A stretch of 5,116 nucleotides of DNA from an uncultured Blautia sp. (GCA_937893675.1 CALBGI010000020.1:1-5116), one strand, 5' to 3'. Positions 1 through 4,783 are shown, counted from the first letter of the stretch. Numbers and translations are program-made. Notes: generated by a model not told the origin, from the sequence alone.

Positions 1-390
1 GAAGAACACATACTCAATAAAATTATGGAAGCCCTTGCAGACGAACCAGAGCTTGACCATATTGCTCTCCCACTCTCGGATGACACTCTCCCCTTTCCGG
101 AGCTTGAGATTCGCCTGAAGGAGCAGGCAGTATTCTGCAGAGGTCAACTTGTTACACTAACTCATCATGAGTTTGCTGTCCTTGCTTATCTGGCTCGCCA
201 TCCTGGCTGGGTCTTTTCTGCCAGCCAAATCTATGAGGCTGTGTGGGCTGCGGACGGTGAACACTGCGGTACCGCTGTTGCCAGTGTAATCGGTCAGATC
301 CGTCGCAAGTTGACACCGGATACGCCGAAGGGCGGTTATATCCGGACTGTACTGGGCAGCGGATATAAATTTAACAGTTCTCCATTTTAA
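1..390 (+). CDS. Winged-helix DNA-binding protein, OmpR/PhoB type, 5' end cut by the window
   Basis: Predicted transcription regulator. Reading frame 1 is open from the first base, so the ATG at 25 is probably internal: the eight residues before it (EEHILNKI) continue the alignment with the paralogue at 4783-4349, which would place the true start roughly 12 codons to the left of the window. The 129 visible residues hold an OmpR/PhoB winged helix: the LTHHEF...LAYLARHPGWVFSASQIYEAVW helices, the recognition helix around CGTAVASVIGQIRRKL, and the wing YIRTVLGSGYKF near the C-terminus. A full response regulator has about 110 receiver residues before this domain. Here the paralogue suggests only about 40, so no phospho-acceptor aspartate is expected. 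By hand count about 69% of 124 aligned residues match the paralogue. It ends 8 bp before a strong hairpin. Target genes are unknown. Confidence 0.85.
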   Translation, partial: EEHILNKIMEALADEPELDHIALPLSDDTLPFPELEIRLKEQAVFCRGQLVTLTHHEFAVLAYLARHPGWVFSASQIYEAVWAADGEHCGTAVASVIGQIRRKLTPDTPKGGYIRTVLGSGYKFNSSPF

Positions 391-397
391 GTCAGCA

Positions 398-436
398 AGA
401 AAGGCTCCGAGGCCATAATGATCTCGGAGCCTTTCT
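398..436. terminator. Bidirectional hairpin between convergent genes
   Basis: A perfect 14-bp stem (AGAAAGGCTCCGAG at 398-411 pairing with CTCGGAGCCTTTCT at 423-436) encloses an 11-nt loop. It lies 8 bp after the plus-strand winged-helix stop codon and 7 bp after the minus-strand HTH gene stop codon at 444. The T-rich end of the stem (CCTTTCT) resembles an intrinsic terminator, but no long uninterrupted T tract follows on either strand. It probably serves both convergent genes. Confidence 0.8.
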
Positions 437-443
437 CATTGAC

Positions 444-626
444 TTAAATCTTAAACAACTTAATCGCCTTCAACAAAATAATGCTCAATTCCTGGTACAA
501 ATCCTCATCCAGCACACCATCAATAATGGCATACTTGAGCAGCAATGGTCGATACATCTGCAAAATCGTCGTAATGGCATCCTCGTTTCCCGCCTTGGCG
601 CTGAGAAGCAGACATTCAAAATTCAT
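444..626 (-). CDS. Conjugative-transposon-type HTH protein resembling sigma factor region 2
   Basis: A 60-residue protein resembling the helix-turn-helix domain of conjugative transposons (Pfam HTH_16 family, recognised by eye). Visible pattern: LLSAKAGNEDAI at 7-18, ILQMYRPLLLKYA at 21-33, then DEDLYQELSIILLKAIKLF at 40-58. The last stretch resembles sigma-70 region 2.2, the part that contacts core RNA polymerase (DL-QE----L-A---F). There is no region 4. Its ATG overlaps the stop of the upstream sigma-like gene (ATGA, 623-626), and a near-perfect Shine-Dalgarno AAGGAGGTGA lies at 633-642, so the two genes are translationally coupled. Known analogy: Bacillus subtilis SigO and RsoA form a two-part sigma factor encoded in the same order. 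I infer that this protein may supply the core-binding half of such a pair. It could also be a stand-alone regulator. Confidence 0.85.
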   Translation of the reverse strand: MNFECLLLSAKAGNEDAITTILQMYRPLLLKYAIIDGVLDEDLYQELSIILLKAIKLFKI

Positions 627-1030
627 CTCTTGTCACCTCCTTCAATGCTCTTTCTGATTTTCTGAATCGTCCTATAGTAAAGCGCAGCTGCCCCTTTGTA
701 GGACAGTTCAAACTTTACTCCCAGAGTTTCAAAATCTTCTTCCTCCAGCGTTCGAGCCAGAAAGATCTGGCGCTCCCGTTCATTGAGTTTCTGAAGTGCC
801 TCCAGAAGCGCTCCATTTTCAATGACATCCATAAGCGGCAATTTGTCTAAAACCACTTCCTCTGAGCTTGGTTCGGACTCATAGACCACTTCCACAGTAC
901 TCTCTATACTGCTGCGCTTATAAAGCTGGATCAAATAATCTTTTCTGCGGCGCTTGACCGCCGAAACTAAATATGCTGTAAACCTGAATTGCAGGTCATC
1001 TTCTGCCTGTCCATTGTTCCGTTGCCACAT
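623..1030 (-). CDS. Short sigma-70-like factor (region 4, partial region 2)
   Basis: A 135-residue sigma-70-family protein of the kind found on Firmicute conjugative elements. Residues 74-128 form region 4: ALLEALQKLNERERQIFLAR, then a helix-turn-helix running DFETLGVKFELSYKGAAALYYRT and a basic tail QKIRK, expected to read the -35 element. Residues 13-35 (LQFRFTAYLVSAVKRRRKDYL) resemble region 2.3/2.4. Region 2.1-2.2 is missing here, and a similar segment occurs in the overlapping downstream protein. The frame stays open for 53 more codons upstream, but the ATG at 1030 is chosen because GGAGGT (1037-1042) lies 6 nt before it and because the sigma-like sequence begins there. Residues 36-72 are an acidic linker. 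The gene is preceded by a hairpin-rich leader with a candidate attenuator, so expression may be controlled by transcript termination. Confidence 0.85.
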   Translation of the reverse strand: MWQRNNGQAEDDLQFRFTAYLVSAVKRRRKDYLIQLYKRSSIESTVEVVYESEPSSEEVVLDKLPLMDVIENGALLEALQKLNERERQIFLARTLEEEDFETLGVKFELSYKGAAALYYRTIQKIRKSIEGGDKR

Positions 1031-1049
1031 GGCTTTACCTCCAAAAGTC

Positions 1050-1349
1050 TCAAGAATTTCTATGAATTTCCTGAGCTTCTGGCGGTGACCTGCACCGGAC
1101 AAAAGCTGGCTGTGATAAACAAAAACAGCCAGCTTTGTACCAATGGACAAAACCAGCTGTTCCCTGAATTGCTGCATCGAGCAGTTCAATAGATACCATC
1201 CGAGCAGGTGGAGGTTTTTCTTTATGTGGAGAAAACTCTCTCGTCCTGCCTCGACGATATACCCCTATTGAGAGCCGTTCATGAAAAGCCGTGTGTCCTG
1301 GAGTTATGAAAGCAATGAACTGCTCGATGTTGTGGAATCCTTTTTCCAT
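1050..1349 (-). CDS. Uncertain 99-residue ORF in the sigma leader
   Basis: An open frame of 99 codons begins at ATG 1349, with a weak AGGGAG-like site at 1359-1364. It stops about 20 bases before the sigma-like start codon. I do not recognise the protein. It contains MEKGFHNIEQF, a basic stretch YRRGRTREF and a cysteine-containing C-terminal part, without domain-like hydrophobic periodicity. It runs straight across the 14-bp long-range helix and the antiterminator/terminator stems, so its sequence seems dictated by RNA structure. It could be a leader peptide whose translation affects folding of the leader, a decayed gene, or a chance ORF. I think chance or leader is more likely than a folded protein. 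Confidence 0.2.
   Translation of the reverse strand: MEKGFHNIEQFIAFITPGHTAFHERLSIGVYRRGRTREFSPHKEKPPPARMVSIELLDAAIQGTAGFVHWYKAGCFCLSQPAFVRCRSPPEAQEIHRNS
1102..1159 (-). terminator. Attenuator: intrinsic terminator with competing antiterminator
   Basis: On the minus-strand RNA, 1136-1126 (AAAGCUGGCUG) pairs perfectly with 1112-1102 (CAGCCAGCUUU), an 11-bp stem followed by UGUCC. The stem is GC-rich and its 3' end reads UUUUGU, like a modest intrinsic terminator. The same left arm, extended to 1138-1126, can instead pair over 13 positions with the upstream segment 1159-1147 (CAGCUGGUUUUGU, including several G-U pairs) around an 8-nt loop. The two folds exclude each other. The element ends 71 nt before the sigma-like start codon. 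What decides between the folds is not visible. Confidence 0.5.
1175..1329. repeat. 14-bp perfect inverted repeat, 127-nt spacer
   Basis: CATCGAGCAGTTCA at 1175-1188 is exactly reverse-complementary to TGAACTGCTCGATG at 1316-1329. In minus-strand RNA the arms could close a domain that contains smaller helices: UCGUC/GACGA near 1255-1239, and CGAG-CAGG at 1200-1207 against CCTG-C-CTCG just upstream. Each arm also has a local alternative. 1320-1315 (GUUCAU) matches AUGAAC near 1284-1279, and CUGC/GCAG forms a small hairpin around 1184-1172. Found by eye. The role is inferred to be RNA structure in the leader. Confidence 0.7.
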
Positions 1350-1470
1350 AACATCGTTACTCCCTGTCCGCAGTTATGCGGACGGCACACAGGCGGCCTG
1401 CATCATCCCCTTTCTTTCGCGATATGGCAGCGCAACGCTGCCGCCCTGCTGATAATTGTTAAATTGTGAA

Positions 1471-1498
1471 ATAATACTTTTTTCAAATGCTATTCCAA
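1471..1498 (-). promoter_or_regulatory. Candidate sigma-A-type promoter for the leader and sigma operon
   Basis: On the minus strand TTGGAA (1498-1493) is followed after 16 bp by TATTAT (1476-1471), with 4/6 and 5/6 matches to the -35 and -10 consensus. A weaker overlapping alternative is TTGAAA, 17 bp, TTTAAC. Transcription would start near 1464 and run through the hairpin-rich leader into the sigma-like gene. Confidence 0.4.
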
Positions 1499-1754
1499 CT
1501 ATTCTATGAATCTATGAAATTAAAACAAAAGGCGGCCTTCATCCTTATTGCCAGGATAAAGACCACCCTCTTCTTCCGATTTTCATTGGGTACTGTACTG
1601 ATCTCATCCCCCCACCTCCACTTATCGAGTTTTCATTGGTTTTGGGATCACTGCCATAATTACAGTGTAACTGACAGTTTTCGGAAACTTTTGGAGTAGC
1701 ATTAGAGTCGCTTTCGAGTAAAAAGAAAATCATTCGACATTATATGACAAAACA
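1499..1754. other. Intergenic stretch without a convincing gene; short repeats and chained dyads
   Basis: Short open frames exist on both strands (for example 1487-1699 plus and 1545-1733 minus), but none has a recognisable product or a good ribosome binding site. Visible structure: CTATGAA occurs twice with an 8-bp period (1504-1510, 1512-1518). TTTTCATTGG occurs twice 50 bp apart (1580-1589, 1630-1639), each preceded by CGA or CGAG. A pyrimidine run with six C lies at about 1608-1620. Three overlapping dyads lie at 1660-1689: TTACAGTGTAA, AACTGACAGTT and AGTTTTCGGAAACT. These may be protein-binding sites, but nothing identifies the protein. Confidence 0.45.
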
Positions 1755-1810
1755 GGCTCTAAAACGGACACACTGCTTTTCAACCTCTCTCAGTGTCCCG
1801 CTTTAGAGCC
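1746..1810 (-). terminator. Intrinsic terminator after the SLOG gene
   Basis: A long imperfect stem pairs GGCTCTAAAACGGACACACTG (1755-1775) with CAGTGTCCCGCTTTAGAGCC (1791-1810) around a 15-nt loop. In the minus direction it is followed by TGTTTTGTC (1754-1746). It begins 6 bp after the stop codon of the SLOG gene at 1817, as expected for its terminator. Confidence 0.8.
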
Positions 1811-1816
1811 CTTCCT

Positions 1817-2365
1817 TTATTTTTTAGTTATATCTTCCTCTGTTACCTGGGCTGTATCTGGATGGATATAAATGATTTGGAGTCCTTTCTTCTTGGCGTA
1901 GTTGACCGCCTGCTGGGTTCCAGACCGCATATTGTGTGCATTATCATAGACAGCTATCATATATCCGGCCTGCTCCACCATATAGTAATTGCGTTTCTTA
2001 TAGCTTTCACTTGATGGCGTTTCACACAGTATTAAGACCTTTTCAGCATATCTGCGAATAAAATCCATCCTCTTTCGGTGCCAGTCATCCCAGTCTGAAT
2101 CGTAACCCTCAAAAGGGAGAGCCAGGCACAATTCCACATCTTGATACGCTTGCTGTTCTTTCATGCGTAGCAGGATCTCCGCTGCCCACATATCAGCGCC
2201 CATTGCCCCTCCAGCCCAAAAGCATCGTACTCCCTGGTTATAGAGTCGTATGAGTTGCTCCTGCAGACACTTTTTAATCCGTTGGCAGCGTTTATCCTTT
2301 TCATTATATTTGAACTTAAATCTGGTCGGCCTGTGGCCTGTAATCACACACGAAAAACTGTTCAT
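1817..2365 (-). CDS. SLOG family protein (DUF1273/YpsA-like)
   Basis: A 182-residue protein with a Rossmann-like SLOG fold, the family that includes YpsA, DprA and LOG proteins. These are thought to bind nucleotide-derived ligands or nucleic acid; the ligand here is unknown. Visible motifs: CVITGHRPTRF at 6-16, the glycine-rich loop WAGGAMGADMWAAE at 50-63, the strand LCLALPFEGYDSDW at 79-92, RNYYMVEQAGYMIAVYDN at 125-142, and SGTQQAVNYAKKKG at 148-161. The frame continues to an ATG at 2455, but the start at 2365 is preferred: AAAGGAG (2372-2378) is well spaced and the conserved domain begins right after it. The candidate promoter at 2399-2428 overlaps the longer reading frame. It is divergent from an XRE regulator, which probably controls it. 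The length fits the family and nothing looks damaged. Confidence 0.85.
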   Translation of the reverse strand: MNSFSCVITGHRPTRFKFKYNEKDKRCQRIKKCLQEQLIRLYNQGVRCFWAGGAMGADMWAAEILLRMKEQQAYQDVELCLALPFEGYDSDWDDWHRKRMDFIRRYAEKVLILCETPSSESYKKRNYYMVEQAGYMIAVYDNAHNMRSGTQQAVNYAKKKGLQIIYIHPDTAQVTEEDITKK

Positions 2366-2398
2366 ATGGTTCTCCTTTCCCATCATACTCCTCTGCAT

Positions 2399-2428
2399 AT
2401 TATACTTGCCATAGACGAGATAAATCAA
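2399..2428 (-). promoter_or_regulatory. Promoter of the SLOG gene
   Basis: On the minus strand TTGATT (2428-2423), an 18-bp spacer, then a perfect TATAAT (2404-2399). Transcription would start near 2392, giving a leader of about 27 nt with AGGAG-type sites before the ATG at 2365. Confidence 0.65.
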
Positions 2429-2430
2429 CC

Positions 2431-2467
2431 ATGACCGCTTAATAATCCATGTCATAGCGGATAAAAT
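2431..2467 (+). promoter_or_regulatory. Candidate XRE promoter with interleaved dyads (possible operator)
   Basis: TTAATA (2439-2444), a 17-bp spacer and TAAAAT (2462-2467) form a plausible plus-strand promoter with a start near 2474. Two dyads interleave over it: ATGAC/GTCAT (2431-2435 and 2451-2455) and CCGCT/AGCGG (2435-2439 and 2456-2460). They lie between the XRE and SLOG start codons, where an autoregulatory XRE operator would be expected. Operator function is inferred from position only. Confidence 0.35.
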
Positions 2468-2491
2468 GTAACTATAGCATGGAGGTGACGC

Positions 2492-2821
2492 ATGGAAAAT
2501 CTACTGAAAGATATGGGTAAACGGATCTTCGACCGGAGGAAACAACTGAATATGACCCAAGAAACTCTGGCAGAGCTGGCTCATGTCACACCACAGACCA
2601 TCTCCACCGCAGAACTGGGGCAAAAGGCTATGCGGCCTGAGACAATCCTCAAAGTCTGCGATGCACTTCACATCAGCACCGAGTATTTGTTGCGAGGCGT
2701 CATCACAGAAGCAGATTCTTCTCTTCTTATGAAGAAGATTTCCACACTGACGCCCAAACAATACAGGCATTTTGAAGATATTTTAGACAGTTTTATCGCG
2801 GCCATACAGGAAGAGGCATAG
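2492..2821 (+). CDS. XRE-family HTH transcriptional regulator
   Basis: A 109-residue DNA-binding protein of the Cro/C1 (XRE) family. The HTH spans about residues 9-66: MGKRIFDRRKQLNMTQETLA, then LAHVTPQTISTAELG as turn and recognition helix, then MRPETILKVCDALHISTEYLLRG. The last 40 residues (LTPKQYRHFEDILDSFIAAI at 86-105) are helical and may be used for dimerisation. The start is well supported by GGAGG at 2481-2485, 6 nt before the ATG. It diverges from the SLOG gene across 126 bp containing both promoters and short dyads, so it most likely represses itself and possibly the SLOG gene. No metal or peptidase domain is present. The stop codon lies inside the left arm of its terminator. Confidence 0.9.
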   Translation: MENLLKDMGKRIFDRRKQLNMTQETLAELAHVTPQTISTAELGQKAMRPETILKVCDALHISTEYLLRGVITEADSSLLMKKISTLTPKQYRHFEDILDSFIAAIQEEA

Positions 2822-2849
2822 GAGCACCACTGGCTCCCATGCCTCTTTT
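2811..2849 (+). terminator. Intrinsic terminator overlapping the XRE stop codon
   Basis: A 15-position stem with one mismatch, AAGAGGCATAGGAGC (2811-2825) against GCTCCCATGCCTCTT (2833-2847), a 7-nt loop, then TT giving CTCTTTT. It includes the TAG of the XRE gene (2819-2821) and ends 2 bp before the convergent parR stop codon at 2852. It may also stop parMR transcripts, although the minus side has only a short T run. Confidence 0.85.
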
Positions 2850-2851
2850 GA

Positions 2852-3262
2852 TTATCCCCTGCTGCGGAACGCAGACAAAGTACTGGCAATCAGGCTGCGT
2901 GTCCTATCGTCCATTTCCGGATCATCGTCCACTTCCTGTGCAGCCGAAAGCATCACAGGCGCTGCAGGCTTCTCCACCAATCTGGCTGTGGGAATCTGCT
3001 CTTTTGCTTTTTCCTGTCCCATACCTTCCTGCCGCAAAATCTCTTTGACGATAGCTACCACCGCTTCTTTGCTGATAATCGAAGCATTTAGCGGCTGCGG
3101 CTCCTGCCCAAAGTGCTCATTATAGTAGACCACTGCATTTGCCACATATTGCGCTTTTGTGCGGGGACTCTGTAACTCCAGTAATCCAATGGCAGTCTCG
3201 TGTATGGGATCGCCCTCATTAAAGCGCAGCGTAAACCGTCCTCGTTCTTTTTTCTCGCCCAT
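2852..3262 (-). CDS. parR: ParR-like centromere-binding partition protein
   Basis: A 136-residue basic-then-acidic protein directly downstream of parM, the usual place for the adaptor of a type II (actin-like) partition system. Residues 8-52 (GRFTLRFNEGDPIHETA, then SPRTKAQYVANAVVYYNEH) look like a ribbon-helix-helix fold: a beta strand RFTLRF followed by two helices. That would bind direct repeats in the centromere. Residues 53-118 are a linker with acidic VDDDPEMDD. The last helix, RTRSLIASTLSAFRS at 120-134, could be the ParM-contacting tail, as in known ParR proteins. The frame is open upstream to 3322 inside parM, but ATG 3262 is preferred: it lies 4 bp after the parM stop, with an AGG-rich site just before. 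Identity rests on context and fold pattern, since ParR sequences diverge widely. Confidence 0.75.
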   Translation of the reverse strand: MGEKKERGRFTLRFNEGDPIHETAIGLLELQSPRTKAQYVANAVVYYNEHFGQEPQPLNASIISKEAVVAIVKEILRQEGMGQEKAKEQIPTARLVEKPAAPVMLSAAQEVDDDPEMDDRTRSLIASTLSAFRSRG

Positions 3263-3266
3263 GCCA

Positions 3267-4181
3267 TCACCTGCCTGCTGTTTCAATCCGGTACAGATAC
3301 TCATAGCCATCCGCATTTGCATTGATTTTCGGTACGAAGAATGGTGTTCCCACCTTGCCCGAAGTTTCGATCTGCCGCTTCAAAAGAATGGCGCCACCGC
3401 CTACAAATACTACCTTGCAATATTGCAAGTCCAACATTCGCTCCCGCAGCGTGCTGAACAGGTCATTGATAAATTCCTGCGCCATCTGTTCTGTCAGCCA
3501 TATGGCTGCATCCGGATATTGCGTCTTTTTCCCCATCAGTATGGCATCCACATCTCCTTCATCCAACAACAGATCCAGCTCCGAATTCACCTTTGAACGC
3601 ACCTTATTGTACAACAGGATCACGCCATTTTCTAACGAATCACAGGAGGTAAGGTCAATCTCTCCGTTTTTCATCAGCAGATAGTCAGCAGTAAACCCAC
3701 CAATATCCAAAATTACCGCCTTGGGCTCTTCAACAAGCGTGTGAAGCATGGTGGCCGCCGCTGCATAAGCCTGTGGGAAGCAGGCCACATCTTCAATATA
3801 GATGGAATACGGCTTGCCCTGCACCTCAAATTCTACCATTCCCCGCTGCCCAAAGTATTGTGTAAACCGCTCCACCTGGGCGCCAAAGTGTGCCGGCGGC
3901 AACCCTACCGCCAGTTGGATACGCTGAACCTCTGAGGAATATGCTCCCCTCGCTTCAATCTCACCAGCCAGAGCAAATAGGGTCAGGATAAAGAAGCGAT
4001 CATCCTCCGTTTTATCTTTCCGATAAGGAATCCGCTCAGTAGACAGCGTATAGTAGGTATTCTGATACCTCAGCACATTCTGTCCAAAGGGACGGGTGAC
4101 ACTCTGCTTCAGACCGGACACAAAGGGGTTGCAATGAACCGTTTTAATTTGTTTGTTGCCATGATCAACGCCAATAAGCAT
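3267..4181 (-). CDS. parM: ParM-like actin-type partition ATPase
   Basis: A 304-residue actin/Hsp70-fold ATPase of the ParM/StbA group. Such proteins polymerise into filaments that push apart ParR-bound DNA copies in the cytoplasm. The expected nucleotide-binding motifs appear in order: phosphate-1 IGVDHGNKQIKT at 3-14, VGLPP at 92-96, phosphate-2 AVILDIGGFTADYLL at 155-169, and the adenosine motif KVVFVGGGAILL at 256-267. NANADGYEYL near the C-terminus (287-296) is typical for these proteins. The length is close to that of R1 ParM (about 320). The start at 4181 is supported by AAGGAGG at 4190-4196. It is the first gene of a two-gene operon, with parR 4 bp downstream. Direct repeats at 4218-4236 lie where the centromere is normally found. 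No motif is missing. Confidence 0.92.
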   Translation of the reverse strand: MLIGVDHGNKQIKTVHCNPFVSGLKQSVTRPFGQNVLRYQNTYYTLSTERIPYRKDKTEDDRFFILTLFALAGEIEARGAYSSEVQRIQLAVGLPPAHFGAQVERFTQYFGQRGMVEFEVQGKPYSIYIEDVACFPQAYAAAATMLHTLVEEPKAVILDIGGFTADYLLMKNGEIDLTSCDSLENGVILLYNKVRSKVNSELDLLLDEGDVDAILMGKKTQYPDAAIWLTEQMAQEFINDLFSTLRERMLDLQYCKVVFVGGGAILLKRQIETSGKVGTPFFVPKINANADGYEYLYRIETAGR

Positions 4182-4217
4182 ATGTAATGCCTCCTTTTTA
4201 CTTTATACATATCCTTT

Positions 4218-4236
4218 ACGCCTATATGACGCCTAT
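4218..4236. repeat. 11-bp-phased direct repeats upstream of parM (candidate parC)
   Basis: ACGCCTAT occurs at 4218-4225 and again at 4229-4236, an 11-bp period (ATAGGCGT on the parM strand). A weaker relative, ATATGTATAAA against ATAGGCGTAAA (8/11), lies between the second copy and the parM ribosome binding site, out of exact phase. Established parallel: the R1 plasmid parC consists of 11-bp repeats upstream of parM, bound by ParR. Only two clear copies are visible in the roughly 88-bp gap, so this may be a minimal or degenerate centromere, or an operator. Confidence 0.45.
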
Positions 4237-4261
4237 TCTCAACAATCACACACTATTTTTA

Positions 4262-4306
4262 TGAAAACAAAAAGCAGGAGACCCATCATAAAGGTTTCCC
4301 GCTTTT
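4262..4306 (-). terminator. Intrinsic terminator after the second winged-helix gene
   Basis: AAAAGCAGGAGACC (4270-4283) pairs with GGTTTCCCGCTTTT (4293-4306) at 12 of 14 Watson-Crick positions plus one G-T wobble, with a 9-nt loop. In the minus direction the stem ends in CTTTT and is followed by TGTTTTCA, a good T tract. It lies about 40 bp after the winged-helix stop codon at 4349 and insulates the parMR control region. Confidence 0.85.
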
Positions 4307-4348
4307 GGCTGCTTCATAATGTGCGCAGCTAATATATATTTGATTGTT

Positions 4349-4783
4349 CTATTCTGCCATACCTTGCGGAACTTCAAATTTGTATCCGCTCCCCAAAACA
4401 GTACGGATATAACCCGCTTTCGGCATATCCGGAGTCAGTTTTCTGCGGATCTGACCAATGACGCTGGCAACGGCTGTTCCGCAGTTTTCACCATCCTCAC
4501 CCCACACTTCTTCATAAATCTGCCCAGCAGAAAATACCCAGGACGGGTGGTTTGCCAAGTATACCAATGTCGCAAATTCCCGATGGGTCATAGAAATTAA
4601 CTCGCCGTTTCGGTGTACCGTTCTCTCCTTCAGGCGAAGCTCCAATCCCGGAAAAACAAGAGTATTACAAGGGTGAGATGACACAATATGGTCAAATCCT
4701 GGCTCGGCTGCAATAATCTCCATAATTCTGCTAAGTATGTATTCTTCATGGTCTGTTACCGACAATACAAAGATTTTTCCCAT
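4349..4783 (-). CDS. Mini response-regulator-like winged-helix protein
   Basis: A 144-residue predicted DNA-binding regulator. Residues 44-137 are an OmpR/PhoB winged helix: FPGLELRLKERTV (N-terminal strands), SMTHREFATLVYLANHP (64-80), SWVFSAGQIYEEVWG, the recognition helix NCGTAVASVIGQIRRKL (100-116) and the wing YIRTVLGSGYKF (125-136). The first 36 residues (KIFVLSVTDHEEYILSRIMEIIAAEPGFDHIVSS) look like only the first strand, helix and second strand of a receiver domain. The phospho-acceptor aspartate strand is absent, so control by a histidine kinase is unlikely. The start at 4783 has GGGAGGGA (4787-4794) before it. It lies 55 bp after a DUF6440-like gene on the same strand. It is a paralogue of the gene at 1-390, which faces it from the far end. 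A remnant of a full response regulator is possible, but conservation of the short form in two copies argues for a functional family. Confidence 0.88.
   Translation of the reverse strand: MGKIFVLSVTDHEEYILSRIMEIIAAEPGFDHIVSSHPCNTLVFPGLELRLKERTVHRNGELISMTHREFATLVYLANHPSWVFSAGQIYEEVWGEDGENCGTAVASVIGQIRRKLTPDMPKAGYIRTVLGSGYKFEVPQGMAE

Larger units (their letters stand above)
1031..1464 (-). promoter_or_regulatory. Candidate structured leader RNA of the sigma-like operon
   Basis: About 430 nt lie between the candidate promoter at 1471-1498 and the sigma-like start codon. Read as minus-strand RNA, it has an ordered series of stems. They are a 7-bp hairpin at 1442-1426 (GGCAGCG/CGCTGCC, 3-nt loop), a 7-bp hairpin at 1383-1366 (GTCCGCA/TGCGGAC), and a 14-bp long-range helix of 1329-1316 with 1188-1175. 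Next come an antiterminator/terminator pair at 1159-1102 and a 5-bp hairpin CGGTG/CACCG at 1097-1083. Several segments have two alternative partners, as in riboswitches and attenuators. I do not recognise a known RNA class. All pairings were found by eye, and no energies or conservation were computed. Confidence 0.45.

Noticed and set aside
25..390. Start of the left-edge winged-helix gene at ATG 25
   Set aside because: The frame is open to base 1 and the residues before this ATG align with the paralogue, so the gene continues out of the window.
623..1189. 188-residue version of the sigma-like protein starting at 1189
   Set aside because: The extra 53 residues have no sigma-like pattern, run across the attenuator hairpins, and ATG 1030 has a strong GGAGGT site while 1189 does not.
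1487..1733. Two short open frames (plus 1487-1699, minus 1545-1733)
   Set aside because: There is no ribosome binding site of the quality seen elsewhere in the window, no recognisable product, and the sequence is low in complexity.
1499..1754. CRISPR array or tandem iteron array
   Set aside because: Only pairs of short repeats with unequal spacing are present, and there is no repeat-spacer regularity.
1817..2455. 212-residue version of the SLOG protein starting at 2455
   Set aside because: The extension covers a very good promoter (TATAAT at 2404-2399) and lies before a well-placed AAAGGAG for the ATG at 2365.
2852..3322. 156-residue version of ParR starting inside parM
   Set aside because: It would overlap the parM 3' end by 56 bp. 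The family-like sequence begins at ATG 3262, which follows the parM stop by 4 bp.
3159..3596. 145-residue plus-strand open frame opposite parM
   Set aside because: It lies antisense to a gene with complete ATPase motifs and has no recognisable domain, so it is a shadow frame.
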